Source of the DNA: Nocardia beijingensis NBRC 16342
Lineage (GTDB): Bacteria > Actinomycetota > Actinomycetes > Mycobacteriales > Mycobacteriaceae
Direction of reading: 5' to 3'
Length of the DNA stretch: 64,000 bases
Assembly: GCF_001612785.1 (NCBI RefSeq)
Contig: NZ_BDBC01000015.1
Coordinates: forward strand, 124,001-188,000
Shown: one piece after another, positions 46,691-56,096 of the stretch
Numbering within the stretch: the first letter of the stretch is position 1
How the letters are laid out: each line of letters begins with the position of its first letter
Program-made: the position numbers and the translations under genes
Notes under the pieces: model-generated
What the model saw: the letters and a program-made list of their open reading frames with translations, nothing else
What the model was told of the DNA's origin: nothing
Database searches by the model: none

Positions 46691-47953
46691 TCAGTTCGAC
46701 GGCCGGAGCACGTCCGTGCCGACGAACGGGACCAGGGCGGCCGGAATCCGGACCGACCCGTCGGCTTGCTGATGGTTCTCCAGAATGGCCACCAGCCAGC
46801 GGGTGGTCGCGAGCGTGCCGTTCAACGTGGCGGCGATCTGCGGCCGTCCGTTCTCGTCGCGGTAACGGACGGCCAGCCGCCGCGCCTGGTAGGTGGTGCA
46901 GTTCGATGTCGACGTGAGCTCCCGATAGGTCTGCTGGGTCGGCACCCACGCCTCGCAATCGAACTTGCGCGCGGCGGAGCTGCCGAGATCACCGGCCGCG
47001 ACGTCGATCACCCGGTAGGGCACCTCGATCGCCGCGAGCATCTCCTGTTCCCAGGCGAGCAGGCGCTGATGTTCGGCGTCGGCCTGATCGGGCGTGGTGA
47101 AGACGAACATCTCCACCTTGTCGAACTGGTGCACCCGGATGATGCCGCGGGTGTCCTTGCCGTAGCTGCCCGCCTCCCTGCGAAAACACGACGACCAGCC
47201 CGCATAGCGCTTGGGGCCGTCGCTCAGGTCGAGGATCTCGTCCGAGTGGTAGCCCGCCAACGGCACCTCCGAGGTGCCGACCAGGTAGAGATCGTCGTCG
47301 GCGAGGTGGTAGACCTCGGCCGAATGCTGCCCGAGGAACCCGGTGCCCGCCATGACCTCCGGACGCACCAGCACCGGCGGAATCATCATGGTGAAGCCGT
47401 TGGCCACCGCCTTCTGCGCGGCCAGTTGCAGCATGCCCAGCTGCAGCAGCGCGCCGTAGCCGGTCAGGAAGTAGAACCGGGCGCCGGAGACCTTCGCCCC
47501 GCGCTCCATGTCGATCACGCCGAGCGACTCGCCGAGTTCCAAGTGGTCCTTCGGCTCGAAATCGAACTCCCTCGGGGTGCCGACGGTTTGCCGCACGACG
47601 AAGTCGTCCTCACCACCCGCAGGCGCGCCTTCCTGCACCACGTTCGAGATGGCGCGGTGCGCGGCGTCGAGATCCATATCGGCGGCGTGCTGCGCGGCCT
47701 CGGCCTCCTTGACCTTGACCGACATCTCCGACGCCTGCGCCAGCAGCGCGGACCGCTCCTCCTTGCTCGCCTTACCGATCAGCTTGCCCATCGCCTTGTG
47801 CTCGGCGCGCAGGTTGTCCGCGGTGGCGACCGCGGCACGCCGCGCCGCGTCCGCCTCGAGCAGCGCGTCGACGAGGGCGGGGTCTTCGCCGCGGGCGCGC
47901 TGCGAGGCGCGGACCGCGTCCGGGTTGTCCCGCAGGAATCGGAGGTCGATCAT
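46691..47953 (-). CDS. serS: Seryl-tRNA synthetase
   Basis: A class II aminoacyl-tRNA synthetase charging tRNA-Ser (and tRNA-Sec), 420 aa. The N-terminal coiled-coil arm (about 30-105) binds the tRNA. Motif 2 is in [20 protein letters not shown] and motif 3 in [35 protein letters not shown] is the conserved serine-site region. ATG 47953 ([17 protein letters not shown]) is the conserved start; an upstream extension of 21 codons is spurious. Confidence 0.96.
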   Translation of the reverse strand: MIDLRFLRDNPDAVRASQRARGEDPALVDALLEADAARRAAVATADNLRAEHKAMGKLIGKASKEERSALLAQASEMSVKVKEAEAAQHAADMDLDAAHRAISNVVQEGAPAGGEDDFVVRQTVGTPREFDFEPKDHLELGESLGVIDMERGAKVSGARFYFLTGYGALLQLGMLQLAAQKAVANGFTMMIPPVLVRPEVMAGTGFLGQHSAEVYHLADDDLYLVGTSEVPLAGYHSDEILDLSDGPKRYAGWSSCFRREAGSYGKDTRGIIRVHQFDKVEMFVFTTPDQADAEHQRLLAWEQEMLAAIEVPYRVIDVAAGDLGSSAARKFDCEAWVPTQQTYRELTSTSNCTTYQARRLAVRYRDENGRPQIAATLNGTLATTRWLVAILENHQQADGSVRIPAALVPFVGTDVLRPSN

Positions 47954-48045
47954 GGGCCACCAGCCTAGTGGTCGGTGTGTTGCGCTTTCACGCCGATATC
48001 CCAGGATGCGGACCATCCACGCTCGATCGAGCGCATAGTGGGCTT

Positions 48046-49746
48046 GTGGGCACCCCTTCGGGCGAGACGGCCATCGACAACGCGCTGGCCGATCTCGCCG
48101 CGGGCGAGAAGACGTGGGCCGCGACGCCGCTGCGCCGCCGCCGCGCCCTGCTCGACGAGATCCATGCCAGGACCGGCCGCTTCGCCGAGGACTGGGTGCG
48201 CGCCGCGTGCGTCGTCAAGGACCTCGACGAGCACTCCGCGCTGGTCGGCGAGGAATGGATGTCCGGCCCGCTCACCCTGCTGCAAGCCACGGCCGCGCTG
48301 TCGGCGACCATGGCCGCGCTGGAGACCGGCCGCAGCCCGCTGGCCGGCATCACGCTGCGGGACGCGCCGGGCGGGCGGTTGGCCGTGCCCGTGTTCCCGT
48401 TCGGCGTCTACGACCGGCTGTTGCTGAACGGTTTCCGCGGCGAGGTGTGGCTGCGGCCCGGCGTCGACGCCGACAGCGCCCGCAGGCGAGCCGGGCTGGC
48501 CCAGCTCGATCCCACCGCGACCGGCGGGATCGGCGCGGTGCTCGGCGCGGGCAACATCACCTCGATTCCGCCGCTGGACGCGCTGTACGAGCTGTTCGCG
48601 CACAACCGGGTGGTCGCGCTGAAGCTCAACCCGATCACCGACCCGCTGTTCACGGTCTTCGAGATGGTGTTCGAACCGCTGCTTGAACTCGGCGCGCTGC
48701 GGATTCTGACCGGCGGCGCGCGGGAGGGCGGCTATCTGGTGCGTCATCCGGATGTCGCGCACGTGCACATGACCGGCAGCGCGCAGACCCACGACGCCAT
48801 CGTCTGGGGCGCGGGCGCGGAGGGCGAGGAGCGCAAGAAGGACAACCGGCCCCTGCTGGACAAGCCGATCACCAGCGAGCTGGGCGGCGTCTCACCGACC
48901 ATCGTGGTGCCCGGCGACTGGTCCGACGCCGATCTGCGCTACCAGGCCGAGCACGTGGCCACCCAACGGCTGCACAACGGCGGCTACAACTGTGTGGCGG
49001 CGCAGGCGCTGGTGATCGGCTCCGAGTGGGACCGCAAGGACGATTTCCTCGCCGAACTCCGCCTGGCCATGGAACGGGCGCCACAGCGAACCGCCTACTA
49101 CCCCGGCAGCGACGCGCGGGTCGCCGACGCGCTGGCCTCGTATCCGGACGCGGAGCGCCTCGGCGCGGGGCGGGTGCTGGTCGACGGACTGCCGCGCACC
49201 GGCTCGCCGCTGCTGCACACGGAGTACTTCTCGCCGGTGCTCGGCGTCGTGGAGCTGCCGTACTCGGGCGGCGAGTTCCTGCAACACGCGGTGGACTTCG
49301 CCAACGCCGAGCTGACCGGCACCCTCGGCGCGAACGTCATCGCCCATCCGGCGACCATGCGCAGGCTCGGTGTCGCGTTCGACCGCGCGATCGAACGGCT
49401 GCGCTACGGCGCGATCGCGGTGAACACCTGGACCGGCCTGGCCTTTCTCGCGCCGCGGGCCGCGTGGGGCGCCTTTCCCGGACATACCCTCGATGACGTG
49501 CAGAGCGGTATCGGCGTGGTGCACAACGCCCTGTTGCTCGACGATGTGGAGCGCACCGTGGTGCACGGCCCGTTCCGGCCCGTTCCGCGCTCGTTGCTCG
49601 GCGGGGAGTTCGCCCTCTCCCCCAAGCCGCCTTGGTTCGTGGGCAACGCCACCGCCGCCACCACAGGGCGCAGGCTGACCGAGTTCTACGCCGACGCCAA
49701 CCCGGCCCGGTTGCCCGGCGTCTTCCTCTCAGCGCTGCGCGGCTGA
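48046..49746 (+). CDS. Aldehyde dehydrogenase-family protein
   Basis: A 566-aa NAD(P)-dependent dehydrogenase-like protein. Family features: [20 protein letters not shown], then [16 protein letters not shown] (cofactor GS region), [14 protein letters not shown] and the putative catalytic cysteine in [12 protein letters not shown]. It is longer than typical ALDHs (about 480-500 aa) and the cofactor segment is divergent. It is divergent from serS. GTG 48046 is chosen because the earlier in-frame start at 47968 would sit only 15 bases from the serS start. Confidence 0.75.
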   Translation: MGTPSGETAIDNALADLAAGEKTWAATPLRRRRALLDEIHARTGRFAEDWVRAACVVKDLDEHSALVGEEWMSGPLTLLQATAALSATMAALETGRSPLAGITLRDAPGGRLAVPVFPFGVYDRLLLNGFRGEVWLRPGVDADSARRRAGLAQLDPTATGGIGAVLGAGNITSIPPLDALYELFAHNRVVALKLNPITDPLFTVFEMVFEPLLELGALRILTGGAREGGYLVRHPDVAHVHMTGSAQTHDAIVWGAGAEGEERKKDNRPLLDKPITSELGGVSPTIVVPGDWSDADLRYQAEHVATQRLHNGGYNCVAAQALVIGSEWDRKDDFLAELRLAMERAPQRTAYYPGSDARVADALASYPDAERLGAGRVLVDGLPRTGSPLLHTEYFSPVLGVVELPYSGGEFLQHAVDFANAELTGTLGANVIAHPATMRRLGVAFDRAIERLRYGAIAVNTWTGLAFLAPRAAWGAFPGHTLDDVQSGIGVVHNALLLDDVERTVVHGPFRPVPRSLLGGEFALSPKPPWFVGNATAATTGRRLTEFYADANPARLPGVFLSALRG

Positions 49747-49821
49747 TCCGCCCGTGCCCGTGCCGCGCCGATCGGGCCAGGTCGTGGCACCACGGCACCG
49801 ACGCTGCCATGATGGACCGCG

Positions 49822-50961
49822 ATGTCCTCCGAACGTGTGTCCCGATCCCCGCAGCCGCGCAAGCGCGGCGCGTCGTCGCGCGCCGACTCCATTCGGCGCT
49901 CGTTCGACTCGGCCAAGGCCGCCATGGGCAAGGGCGAACTGCGCGATCTGCATCTGTCGGCGCCCACCTTGCGCTGGGGCCTGCTCGCGGTAGCCGTCGG
50001 CGCCGTGGTCGCTGCCCTGGTGACGCTGTTCATCACCGGCTTCGACAACGAGAAGGGCTTGGAGGCGCACAATCCGGGCGCACCGGCACAGCCGGTGCTG
50101 GACAAGGAGTTCGGCACCGCGTCCAAGGGTGACTGCCTGAGCTGGACCAAACCGGACCGCTCGGACCTGGTCAAGGTGAACTGCTCGAGCAAGCACATGT
50201 TCGAGGTCGCGGCCGACATCGACATGAGCAGGTACCCGGGCAAGGAGTTCGGTCCCGGCTCGCGGTTCCCGGACTCGCTGCGCCTCACCGAGCTGAAGGA
50301 AGAGCACTGCGTGCCCGCGGTGCAGAAGTACATGTCGGGCCGGTTCGATCCGCGCGGCAAGTACATCGTCGGGCTGATGTACCCGAGCCCGGAAGGCTGG
50401 CAGCACGGTGACCGCACGCTGCGCTGCGGCCTGCAGATCGCGGCCAGCGCAGGCACCCCGCCGTCGGTCGGCAGCGCCACCGAGCACGACCAGTCCAAGG
50501 TGTACGAGGCGGGCGTGTGCCTCGGCATCAACCAGAACCTGCCCACCGATCCCGTCGACTGCGCCCAGCCGCACGCGGTGGAGATCGTCTCCACGGTGGA
50601 TCTCAGCGCCCACTTCAACGGCGGCCCGCCCGCGAAGGACGACCAGGACAAGTTCGTCGAGGAGGAGTGCACCCGCACCTCGACCGACTATCTCGGCGGA
50701 CCGGACGTCATCCGGAACAAGACGCTCACGCTGTTCTTCGATTACATCGATGCCCGCAGTTGGATGGCGGGCAGCCGCAAGCTGGACTGCATGATCGGCA
50801 AGGGCGCCGACCGGGAGGGCTTCGCGCCGATCACCGGTTCGGCGAAGGGCGAGATCCTGATCAACGGCCAGGCTCCGGTGCCGCCGCCGAACAACGGACG
50901 TTCCACGCCCGCACCGCTGCCTGGCGCGGCGCCGCTGCCGCCGCAGCCACAGCCGAGGTAG
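49822..50961 (+). CDS. Septum-formation family membrane protein (Rv3835-like)
   Basis: A 379-aa protein with one transmembrane segment (about residues 54-74) and an extracytoplasmic part containing two related septum-formation domains: GDCLSWTKPDRSDLVKVNCS and the later GVCLGINQNLPTDPVDCAQP, each with paired cysteines. The tail is Pro-rich. It corresponds in position and type to Rv3835. The next gene follows after 10 bases, so the two form an operon. Function in the divisome is inferred only from the family name. Confidence 0.85.
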   Translation: MSSERVSRSPQPRKRGASSRADSIRRSFDSAKAAMGKGELRDLHLSAPTLRWGLLAVAVGAVVAALVTLFITGFDNEKGLEAHNPGAPAQPVLDKEFGTASKGDCLSWTKPDRSDLVKVNCSSKHMFEVAADIDMSRYPGKEFGPGSRFPDSLRLTELKEEHCVPAVQKYMSGRFDPRGKYIVGLMYPSPEGWQHGDRTLRCGLQIAASAGTPPSVGSATEHDQSKVYEAGVCLGINQNLPTDPVDCAQPHAVEIVSTVDLSAHFNGGPPAKDDQDKFVEEECTRTSTDYLGGPDVIRNKTLTLFFDYIDARSWMAGSRKLDCMIGKGADREGFAPITGSAKGEILINGQAPVPPPNNGRSTPAPLPGAAPLPPQPQPR

Positions 50962-50971
50962 CCGAACGCCG

Positions 50972-51322
50972 ATGCCCGTGACGATGTCCGCCGACCGGTT
51001 CGAGGAATTGGTCGGCGACGCACTGGATCTCATCCCGCCCGAGCTGACCCGCGCCATCGACAACGTGGTCGTGCTGATCGAGCCGCGCAATCCGGAGGAT
51101 CCGCATCTGCTCGGCCTGTATCACGGCATCGCCCTCACCGAACGCGACAGTCAGTACGGCGGAGCGCTTCCCGACACCGTGACCATCTATCGCGACGCGA
51201 TTCTCGAGCACTGCGCCGACGAGGCGGAGGTGGTGGAAGAGGTGGCGATCACTGTGATCCACGAGATCGCACACTATTTCGGCATTGACGAAGACCGCCT
51301 GCATCAGCTGGGATGGGGATAG
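50972..51322 (+). CDS. Zincin-type metallopeptidase family protein (Rv3836-like)
   Basis: A 116-aa cytosolic protein of the minimal zinc metalloprotease family PF06262. The zinc motif is VIHEIAHYFGIDEDRLHQLGW (HExxHxxGxxxxxxH). Family members are conserved in actinobacteria next to the septum-formation gene, as here. Proteolytic activity and substrate are not established. Confidence 0.9.
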   Translation: MPVTMSADRFEELVGDALDLIPPELTRAIDNVVVLIEPRNPEDPHLLGLYHGIALTERDSQYGGALPDTVTIYRDAILEHCADEAEVVEEVAITVIHEIAHYFGIDEDRLHQLGWG

Positions 51323-51486
51323 TCTTGACCGAGCTGTATTGCGCACCACCAACGGTAGGTGTGTAATCGGCACGGAGATCGAAAAGTTGGGGATTCGATG
51401 GAACCGATCGCGTTGCTGTCGCGTCCTATCACTCGAAGGGGGAATTCTCGTGGTTCCGCCCCACAGCCACTAGAAGGAGTCGAGTC

Positions 51487-51798
51487 ATGGTTGGACATGT
51501 ACTGATCGCACCCGAAGCCATTCTCGCCGCCGCGGCCGAACTCGACCTCGTCGCCGAACGTCTGGCCGCCGCCGCGGCGGTCACCGCGCCGGCGACGCAC
51601 GTGCTGCCCTCCGGGGCGGAGGAAGTCTCCTTCGTCAGCGCGAGCCACTTCAATCAGGGGGCGATGTCGCACGACCGGGCGATCGCGCAGGCGATTCTGG
51701 AATGCCACCACGCCGCGGCGACGCTGCGCATGCAGCTGGCCCAGCACGTCGCGGGCGACGTGGTGCGTGCCGCCGGCATCAGCGCCATCCAGGTGTAG
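51487..51798 (+). CDS. PE-family type VII secretion substrate
   Basis: A 103-aa helical-hairpin protein matching the PE domain: IAPEAILAAAAELDLVAERL, an Ala-rich first helix, a loop containing VSFVSASHFNQ, and a second helix. The C-terminal secretion signal, normally YxxxD/E, reads HVAGD (87-91), so Tyr is replaced by His. It consists of the PE domain only. AAGGAG lies 8 bases before the ATG. It is the first gene of the PE-PPE-EspG operon. Confidence 0.82.
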   Translation: MVGHVLIAPEAILAAAAELDLVAERLAAAAAVTAPATHVLPSGAEEVSFVSASHFNQGAMSHDRAIAQAILECHHAAATLRMQLAQHVAGDVVRAAGISAIQV

Positions 51799-51847
51799 TT
51801 CCGCACCGAGTTCATCAGCAACGCTTCAAGCAGGGGAGAAGACAAAC

Positions 51848-53020
51848 ATGGTCGCAGGAGTCACCGGGGTGATCTGGGCCGCGCGCCCGTCGGAGGTCAA
51901 TTCGGCCACCCTTCACGCGGGCGCGCACGCGATTCCGATCTCGGCCGCCGCCACCGCGTGGGGCGGTCTCACCGCCGCCTGGGTCGACGCGACGACGACC
52001 GTCGCCAGGGTGATGGCCGAACTCGGCGTCGGCATGCAGGGCATCAACGGTATCGCCGCGCTGGGCAAGCTCACCGGCTTCCTCGGCTGGTCCGAGCAGC
52101 AGGGCGTGCAGGCGGCCGCGATGGGCGCCAAGGCCGCGGCGAACGCCACCGCCTACACCGTCGCCGCGCTGGCGATGCCGAGTCCGCCCGAGATCGCGGC
52201 CGTCAACACCGCACTGGCCGCGTCGGCGAACCCGCCGGGCGTGTTGAGCGGCGCCTTCGAGGCCGCCGAAGTCGCCAGGCACGCCATGGACATTCGCGCC
52301 GCGCTCGTCATGGAGACCTACGAGGCCGCGACCAGCGCCATGCTCGCCACGCCCGCCGAGTTCCTGCTGCCGCCGCCGATCGCCAAGGGCGCCGGTACGG
52401 CCAGCCCCGAGCAGGCGGCGGACACGACCACCGAAGTCCCGGCCGATCCGATCCAGGCTGCCGTCGCCGCCACCCAGGCGTTCCTGAGCAACCCGGGCGT
52501 GGCGAGCGCTGCCACCCAGGCCGCTCAGGCTGTCGGCTCGATCGCCACCACCGGTGTCTCCACCGTCGGAAATGTCGCGGGCAGCGCGATCGCGGCGGCC
52601 ACCACCAGCTCCGCTCCCACTCTCTCCGGCATGGCTCCCATGGCGATGGGTGTCGGTGCGGCGGCCACGGCTGCCGGCGCGGCGACGCGTGCCGTGTCGT
52701 TCACGGGTCTCGGATCGGTGGCGGGCATCAGCAGCGGCTCGCTCAAGCTTCCCGAGGGCTGGGGCTCCAACGGCACGATCGGCGGCGCCACCGCTCCCGT
52801 CCAGGAGACTTCCGTGGTCAAGGGCGCCGAGACGGCGCCGGTGCGTCCTGCCAACACCGGCAACGGCAACCCCTTGCTCGGTAATCAGGCGCGCAGCGAC
52901 GAGGACGACGAGAACGAGCACGACGGCCGGGACTACTTGCGGTCGACCGAGCACTTCAACGACGGCCGTTTCACCGCCGATGGGGTCATCGGCGGTGACC
53001 TCAGCGGGACGGTTAGGTGA
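51848..53020 (+). CDS. PPE-family type VII secretion substrate
   Basis: A 390-aa protein. The first 170 residues match the PPE domain: VIWAARPSEVNSATLHAGAH (PSE in place of PPE), then ATAWGGLTAAWVDA with the WxG-type bend, and FLGWSEQQGVQAAAMGAKAA. An Ala/Thr-rich low-complexity region (about 200-320) leads to an acidic tail with YLRSTEHFNDGRFTADGVIG, a C-terminus also seen on Nocardia/Rhodococcus WXG100-type exports. It would pair with the PE protein. ATG 51848; the stop overlaps the EspG gene (GTGA). Confidence 0.85.
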   Translation: MVAGVTGVIWAARPSEVNSATLHAGAHAIPISAAATAWGGLTAAWVDATTTVARVMAELGVGMQGINGIAALGKLTGFLGWSEQQGVQAAAMGAKAAANATAYTVAALAMPSPPEIAAVNTALAASANPPGVLSGAFEAAEVARHAMDIRAALVMETYEAATSAMLATPAEFLLPPPIAKGAGTASPEQAADTTTEVPADPIQAAVAATQAFLSNPGVASAATQAAQAVGSIATTGVSTVGNVAGSAIAAATTSSAPTLSGMAPMAMGVGAAATAAGAATRAVSFTGLGSVAGISSGSLKLPEGWGSNGTIGGATAPVQETSVVKGAETAPVRPANTGNGNPLLGNQARSDEDDENEHDGRDYLRSTEHFNDGRFTADGVIGGDLSGTVR

Positions 53021-53844
53021 CCGTACTCGGTGCGGGCCGCGGCCCGTCGACGCTCGATGCGGTCGTCCTGTCGCTCGACGAAATGCAGTTCCTCGTGGAG
53101 AAACTGCAAATCGAGGTTCCCGTCGTCCTGAACGCGAGGGCGCGGTACGACAACCTGACCGACCACAAAGCGGCGATGGACGCGGCCGCCGAGTCCCTCG
53201 CGCAGCGGGAACTCCTGATCGATGATGTGCTGCATGGTGATCTGGAGAATCGGCTGCGCGCGCTGCACCGGCCCCACTGGATCATCGCGCTGCGCTTGGT
53301 CGTCGATGGCTGGGTGAGCCGCTTCTGTCTGGCGAAGGGCGTCGACCTCCCGGTCGTCGCCCTTCGGGGGCAGGACTCCTACGTCATCGACGAGGCCGGA
53401 AACGACCTACCGGGAACGGTTCTCGCGGCACTCGGTTACGCCGAGCCGCTGGAGCTGTACGGCATGAACGCCCCGACCGAAGAGCTGGCCACGATCTTCG
53501 GCGACACCGGTGACGCCGCGGCCACCGCGGAAAGGCTGGCCAAGGTGGGCCATCCGGCCCAGGACGCGCACACCCTCGCCGCGGCTCTGGTGGAGATTCA
53601 CTCGTATGCCGAGATCGTCGGTGTGATCTACGGCGACGGCACCAGAGACACGGCCGACAACCACATCGCCGTCTTCAACACGCGCGCCGGTCGATTCATC
53701 GCGACCGCGAGCAGGTCCGACGACGGCGTGAAGTGGACGTCGCTCAGCAGCGGCACGCCCGCACGACTGCGCACGGCCGTGCAGGATCTGATCAATTTCC
53801 TACCGGAACGCGAAGACTTCCCCCGGAATCCGAAGCTGTCCTGA
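53017..53844 (+). CDS. EspG-family secretion chaperone
   Basis: A 275-aa cytosolic chaperone that binds the tip of PPE proteins and keeps PE-PPE pairs soluble for type VII export. Family features: VLSLDEMQFLVEKLQIEVPV at the N-terminus, LVDGWVSR-type central strand (RLVVDGWVSRFCLAKGVDLP), and the C-terminal VFNTRAGRFIATASRSDDGV plus SLSSGTPARLRTAVQDLI. It is coupled to the PPE gene by a GTGA overlap. No ESX membrane components (EccB-E, MycP) are in the window. Confidence 0.87.
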   Translation: MTVLGAGRGPSTLDAVVLSLDEMQFLVEKLQIEVPVVLNARARYDNLTDHKAAMDAAAESLAQRELLIDDVLHGDLENRLRALHRPHWIIALRLVVDGWVSRFCLAKGVDLPVVALRGQDSYVIDEAGNDLPGTVLAALGYAEPLELYGMNAPTEELATIFGDTGDAAATAERLAKVGHPAQDAHTLAAALVEIHSYAEIVGVIYGDGTRDTADNHIAVFNTRAGRFIATASRSDDGVKWTSLSSGTPARLRTAVQDLINFLPEREDFPRNPKLS

Positions 53845-53858
53845 GCGCGCGGGCATCG

Positions 53859-54527
53859 CTAACCCATGGGGTCGTCCGAGGTCGGTGCGACTTCGTAGCC
53901 GAACGGCGGCGTGAACCGTCCCCAGCGAATGCACTCCCACCCGCCGTCCGGCATCGGTACCAGCTCGATGGTCTCGGTGTTGTCCAAGTGATTGTTCGTG
54001 GTGAACGGCGGCCGGACGTCCGCGAGAGTGCGGCCGACGAGTCGCATGGCCGCACCGTGACTGACCACCATCACGTCACCGTGCGTGTCGTCGTCCGGGG
54101 TCAGATAGGTGTTCCGCAGTTCCTCGACCGCGGGCAGGAACCGGTCCAGCACATCCTGTGCGGATTCACCGCCCGGCACCCGCAGCGTGAGATCGCCCTC
54201 GTGCCAGGCACGGTAGATCCGCTGGAAGGTTTGGTGCGCTTCTTCGCTGTGTTCCCCCTCCAGATCTCCGGCCTGTACCTCGTGCAGTCCGTCGAGCACC
54301 ATGGCGGCCACACCGGTCGCCGCCTCGATGTAGCTCGCGGTCTGGCGCGCGCGCAGCGCCGCGGAGGAGAACAGCACCTTCGGCGGCCGGAGCAACCCTT
54401 CACCGAACGCTTTCGCTTGCGCCGCACCGCGTTCGGTCAGCGGTAGGCCAGGAATGCGAGTGTCCAGCAGTTTGGCGACATTGCCCTCGGTCTCCCCGTG
54501 CCGGACCAGAATCAACCTCCCGGTCAT
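53859..54527 (-). CDS. Histidine phosphatase (phosphoglycerate mutase-like, Rv3837c-like)
   Basis: A 222-aa phosphatase. The phosphohistidine motif is LILVRHGETEGN at the very N-terminus; the second histidine lies in VMVVSHGAAMRLVG. Arg/Glu residues in SSAALRARQTASYIE and LHEVQAGDLEGE complete the active site. Substrate unknown. ATG 54527 overlaps the pheA stop, so it is translated with pheA, as in mycobacteria. Confidence 0.9.
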   Translation of the reverse strand: MTGRLILVRHGETEGNVAKLLDTRIPGLPLTERGAAQAKAFGEGLLRPPKVLFSSAALRARQTASYIEAATGVAAMVLDGLHEVQAGDLEGEHSEEAHQTFQRIYRAWHEGDLTLRVPGGESAQDVLDRFLPAVEELRNTYLTPDDDTHGDVMVVSHGAAMRLVGRTLADVRPPFTTNNHLDNTETIELVPMPDGGWECIRWGRFTPPFGYEVAPTSDDPMG

Positions 54528-55438
54528 AGGTCGGCCATCCCCTTTCTCAGCTGGATCAACCACTCCGCGTCCGCTTCGTCCGGCGGTGGTGGCGTGCCGG
54601 TCGCGGAAGTGGCAGGCCAAGACCCGAGAAAGCGGATCCGCGCGGTGCGGTGCAGTGCCTTGAGCGCCTCGGCCACCGCGGCGTCATCGATGTGCCCCAC
54701 GCAGTCGAGGTAGAAACGGTAGGTGCCCATGCCGGTCCGGGTGGGCCGCGACTCGATCCTGGTCAGATCGATACCGCGAGTGGCGAATTCGGCGAAGGCG
54801 CGCATCAGCGAGCCAGGCACGTTCGGCAGCTCGAGCACGATCGAGGTGCGGTCGGCGCCGGTGGCGGGCGGCGCCACCGTCGGCCTGGTGCACAGCACGA
54901 ACCGCGTGATCGCCTGCTCGTGATCGGCGACCCCGGAGGCCAGCGCGATCAATCCCAGCCGCTCTCCGGCCAGTGCGGTCGACACGGCGGCATCCGCGTG
55001 GCCTGCCGCCACGTCTTCGGCGGCGGCGGCGTTCGACGCGGAGGTGTAGGGCTGCGCTTGCGGGAGATGCCGCGACACCCACAAGCGCACCTGCGCGGCG
55101 GCCACTGGATATGCGGCGAGGGTGCGCACGTCCGGTAGCGCCGTGCCCGGTTTGCCGAGGATCGTGAAGCTGACCTCGAGTTCGGTCTCGGCGACGATCT
55201 GCAGACGCGGACCGATTGCCAGCGAGTCGAGCGTCGCCGAGATCGACCCCTCGACGGAGCTCTCGATCGGCACCACCGCGCCCTCCACGTCACCGGAGCG
55301 GATCAGGTCGAGCGCGGCGCCTTGACTGGGCGCGGCGATCCGCTCCACGGGCCCGTCGAAGGTTCCCGAGGATTCCAGTTGAGCGAGGGCCATCTCGGTG
55401 AACGTTCCGGACGGCCCGAAGTACGCGATTCGCGGCAC
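54524..55438 (-). CDS. pheA: Prephenate dehydratase
   Basis: Converts prephenate to phenylpyruvate in phenylalanine biosynthesis. The product is 304 aa. The catalytic domain (1-185) begins RIAYFGPSGTFTEMALAQLE and has the ESSVEGSISATLD segment; the ACT regulatory domain (about 200-280) contains the phenylalanine-binding ELPNVPGSLMRAF and LTRIESRPTRTGMGTYRFYL (ESRP). GTG 55438 is chosen from the conserved N-terminus; the frame runs open upstream without similarity. Confidence 0.95.
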   Translation of the reverse strand: MPRIAYFGPSGTFTEMALAQLESSGTFDGPVERIAAPSQGAALDLIRSGDVEGAVVPIESSVEGSISATLDSLAIGPRLQIVAETELEVSFTILGKPGTALPDVRTLAAYPVAAAQVRLWVSRHLPQAQPYTSASNAAAAEDVAAGHADAAVSTALAGERLGLIALASGVADHEQAITRFVLCTRPTVAPPATGADRTSIVLELPNVPGSLMRAFAEFATRGIDLTRIESRPTRTGMGTYRFYLDCVGHIDDAAVAEALKALHRTARIRFLGSWPATSATGTPPPPDEADAEWLIQLRKGMADL

Positions 55439-55533
55439 GGTTACGAGATTACTTGCGCGCTCGCTCGGCTCCCCACCGATTGGGAAGGCCCCACCGCCCC
55501 GGGTTGTCTGGTCCACGACCGCCCGAGCGGCGT

Positions 55534-55947
55534 TCACCCTGCGTTGAGCACCCGCAATGCGGCGTCCACCCGGTCGGCGGCCTCGGTTTCGATGGCGAGC
55601 AGGACCGATCGGACCGCCTCGACGGCCTGCGGCTTCAAGGAGGTCAGAAAGGCGATGTCGGGGTCGCGCAGGGCCGTGCCGATGTCCTCGCCGCACAGGG
55701 CGGCGGCCGTGGCGGCGACGATGGCGACCGCACGCTCTCCCGAGGAGGTGCGCGCGACGAAGCCGGTATCGGAGTGGGCCACCTGCGCGAGGAAGTCGGC
55801 GATCTCGGCGTCGGGGGCGTCCAGCTCCAGCGTCGGCGCGGCGGGACTTGCGCCGATGTTGCGGACCAACCCGTCGGCCAAACCGCGCCGCGGCGGCGCC
55901 GACAACGTCACCAGCACCGGTTCGCCCGATTCCGTCCTTTCCGACAC
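55534..55947 (-). CDS. Hypothetical protein upstream of pheA
   Basis: A 137-aa protein. It has short recognisable stretches (VLVTLSAPPRRGLADGLVRN, DAEIADFLAQVAHSDTGFVA, LLAIETEAADRVDAALRVLN) but no family name. It appears cytosolic and helical. GTG 55947 has a purine-rich leader (GGTGGGGGC); ATG 55986 is an alternative. It lies 95 bases before pheA on the same strand and may be co-transcribed. Confidence 0.55.
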   Translation of the reverse strand: MSERTESGEPVLVTLSAPPRRGLADGLVRNIGASPAAPTLELDAPDAEIADFLAQVAHSDTGFVARTSSGERAVAIVAATAAALCGEDIGTALRDPDIAFLTSLKPQAVEAVRSVLLAIETEAADRVDAALRVLNAG

Positions 55948-56039
55948 GCCCCCACCGTAACAACCCGGTTCGACCGGAATCGACACGGTTCGCTGCGATC
56001 AGCCGGATCGGAACGCTTGCGGGAACACCGGTTCGTCTC

Positions 56040-56058
56040 TTAGCTTAGGGTAACCTAA
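56040..56058. promoter_or_regulatory. IdeR/DtxR iron box
   Basis: TTAGCTTAGGGTAACCTAA matches the consensus TTAGGTTAGGCTAACCTAA at 17 of 19 positions. It is 38 bases before the DUF2470 gene, whose mycobacterial counterpart Rv3839 is IdeR-controlled. Iron-dependent regulation is expected. Confidence 0.88.
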
Positions 56059-56096
56059 TCATCACTTGTTGCGCCGCACGCTCCACGGAGGTTTGT

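Noticed and set aside
47968..48045. Upstream start for the aldehyde dehydrogenase-like gene
   Set aside because: It would lie 15 bases from the divergent serS start, leaving no room for both promoters, and the added residues lack similarity.
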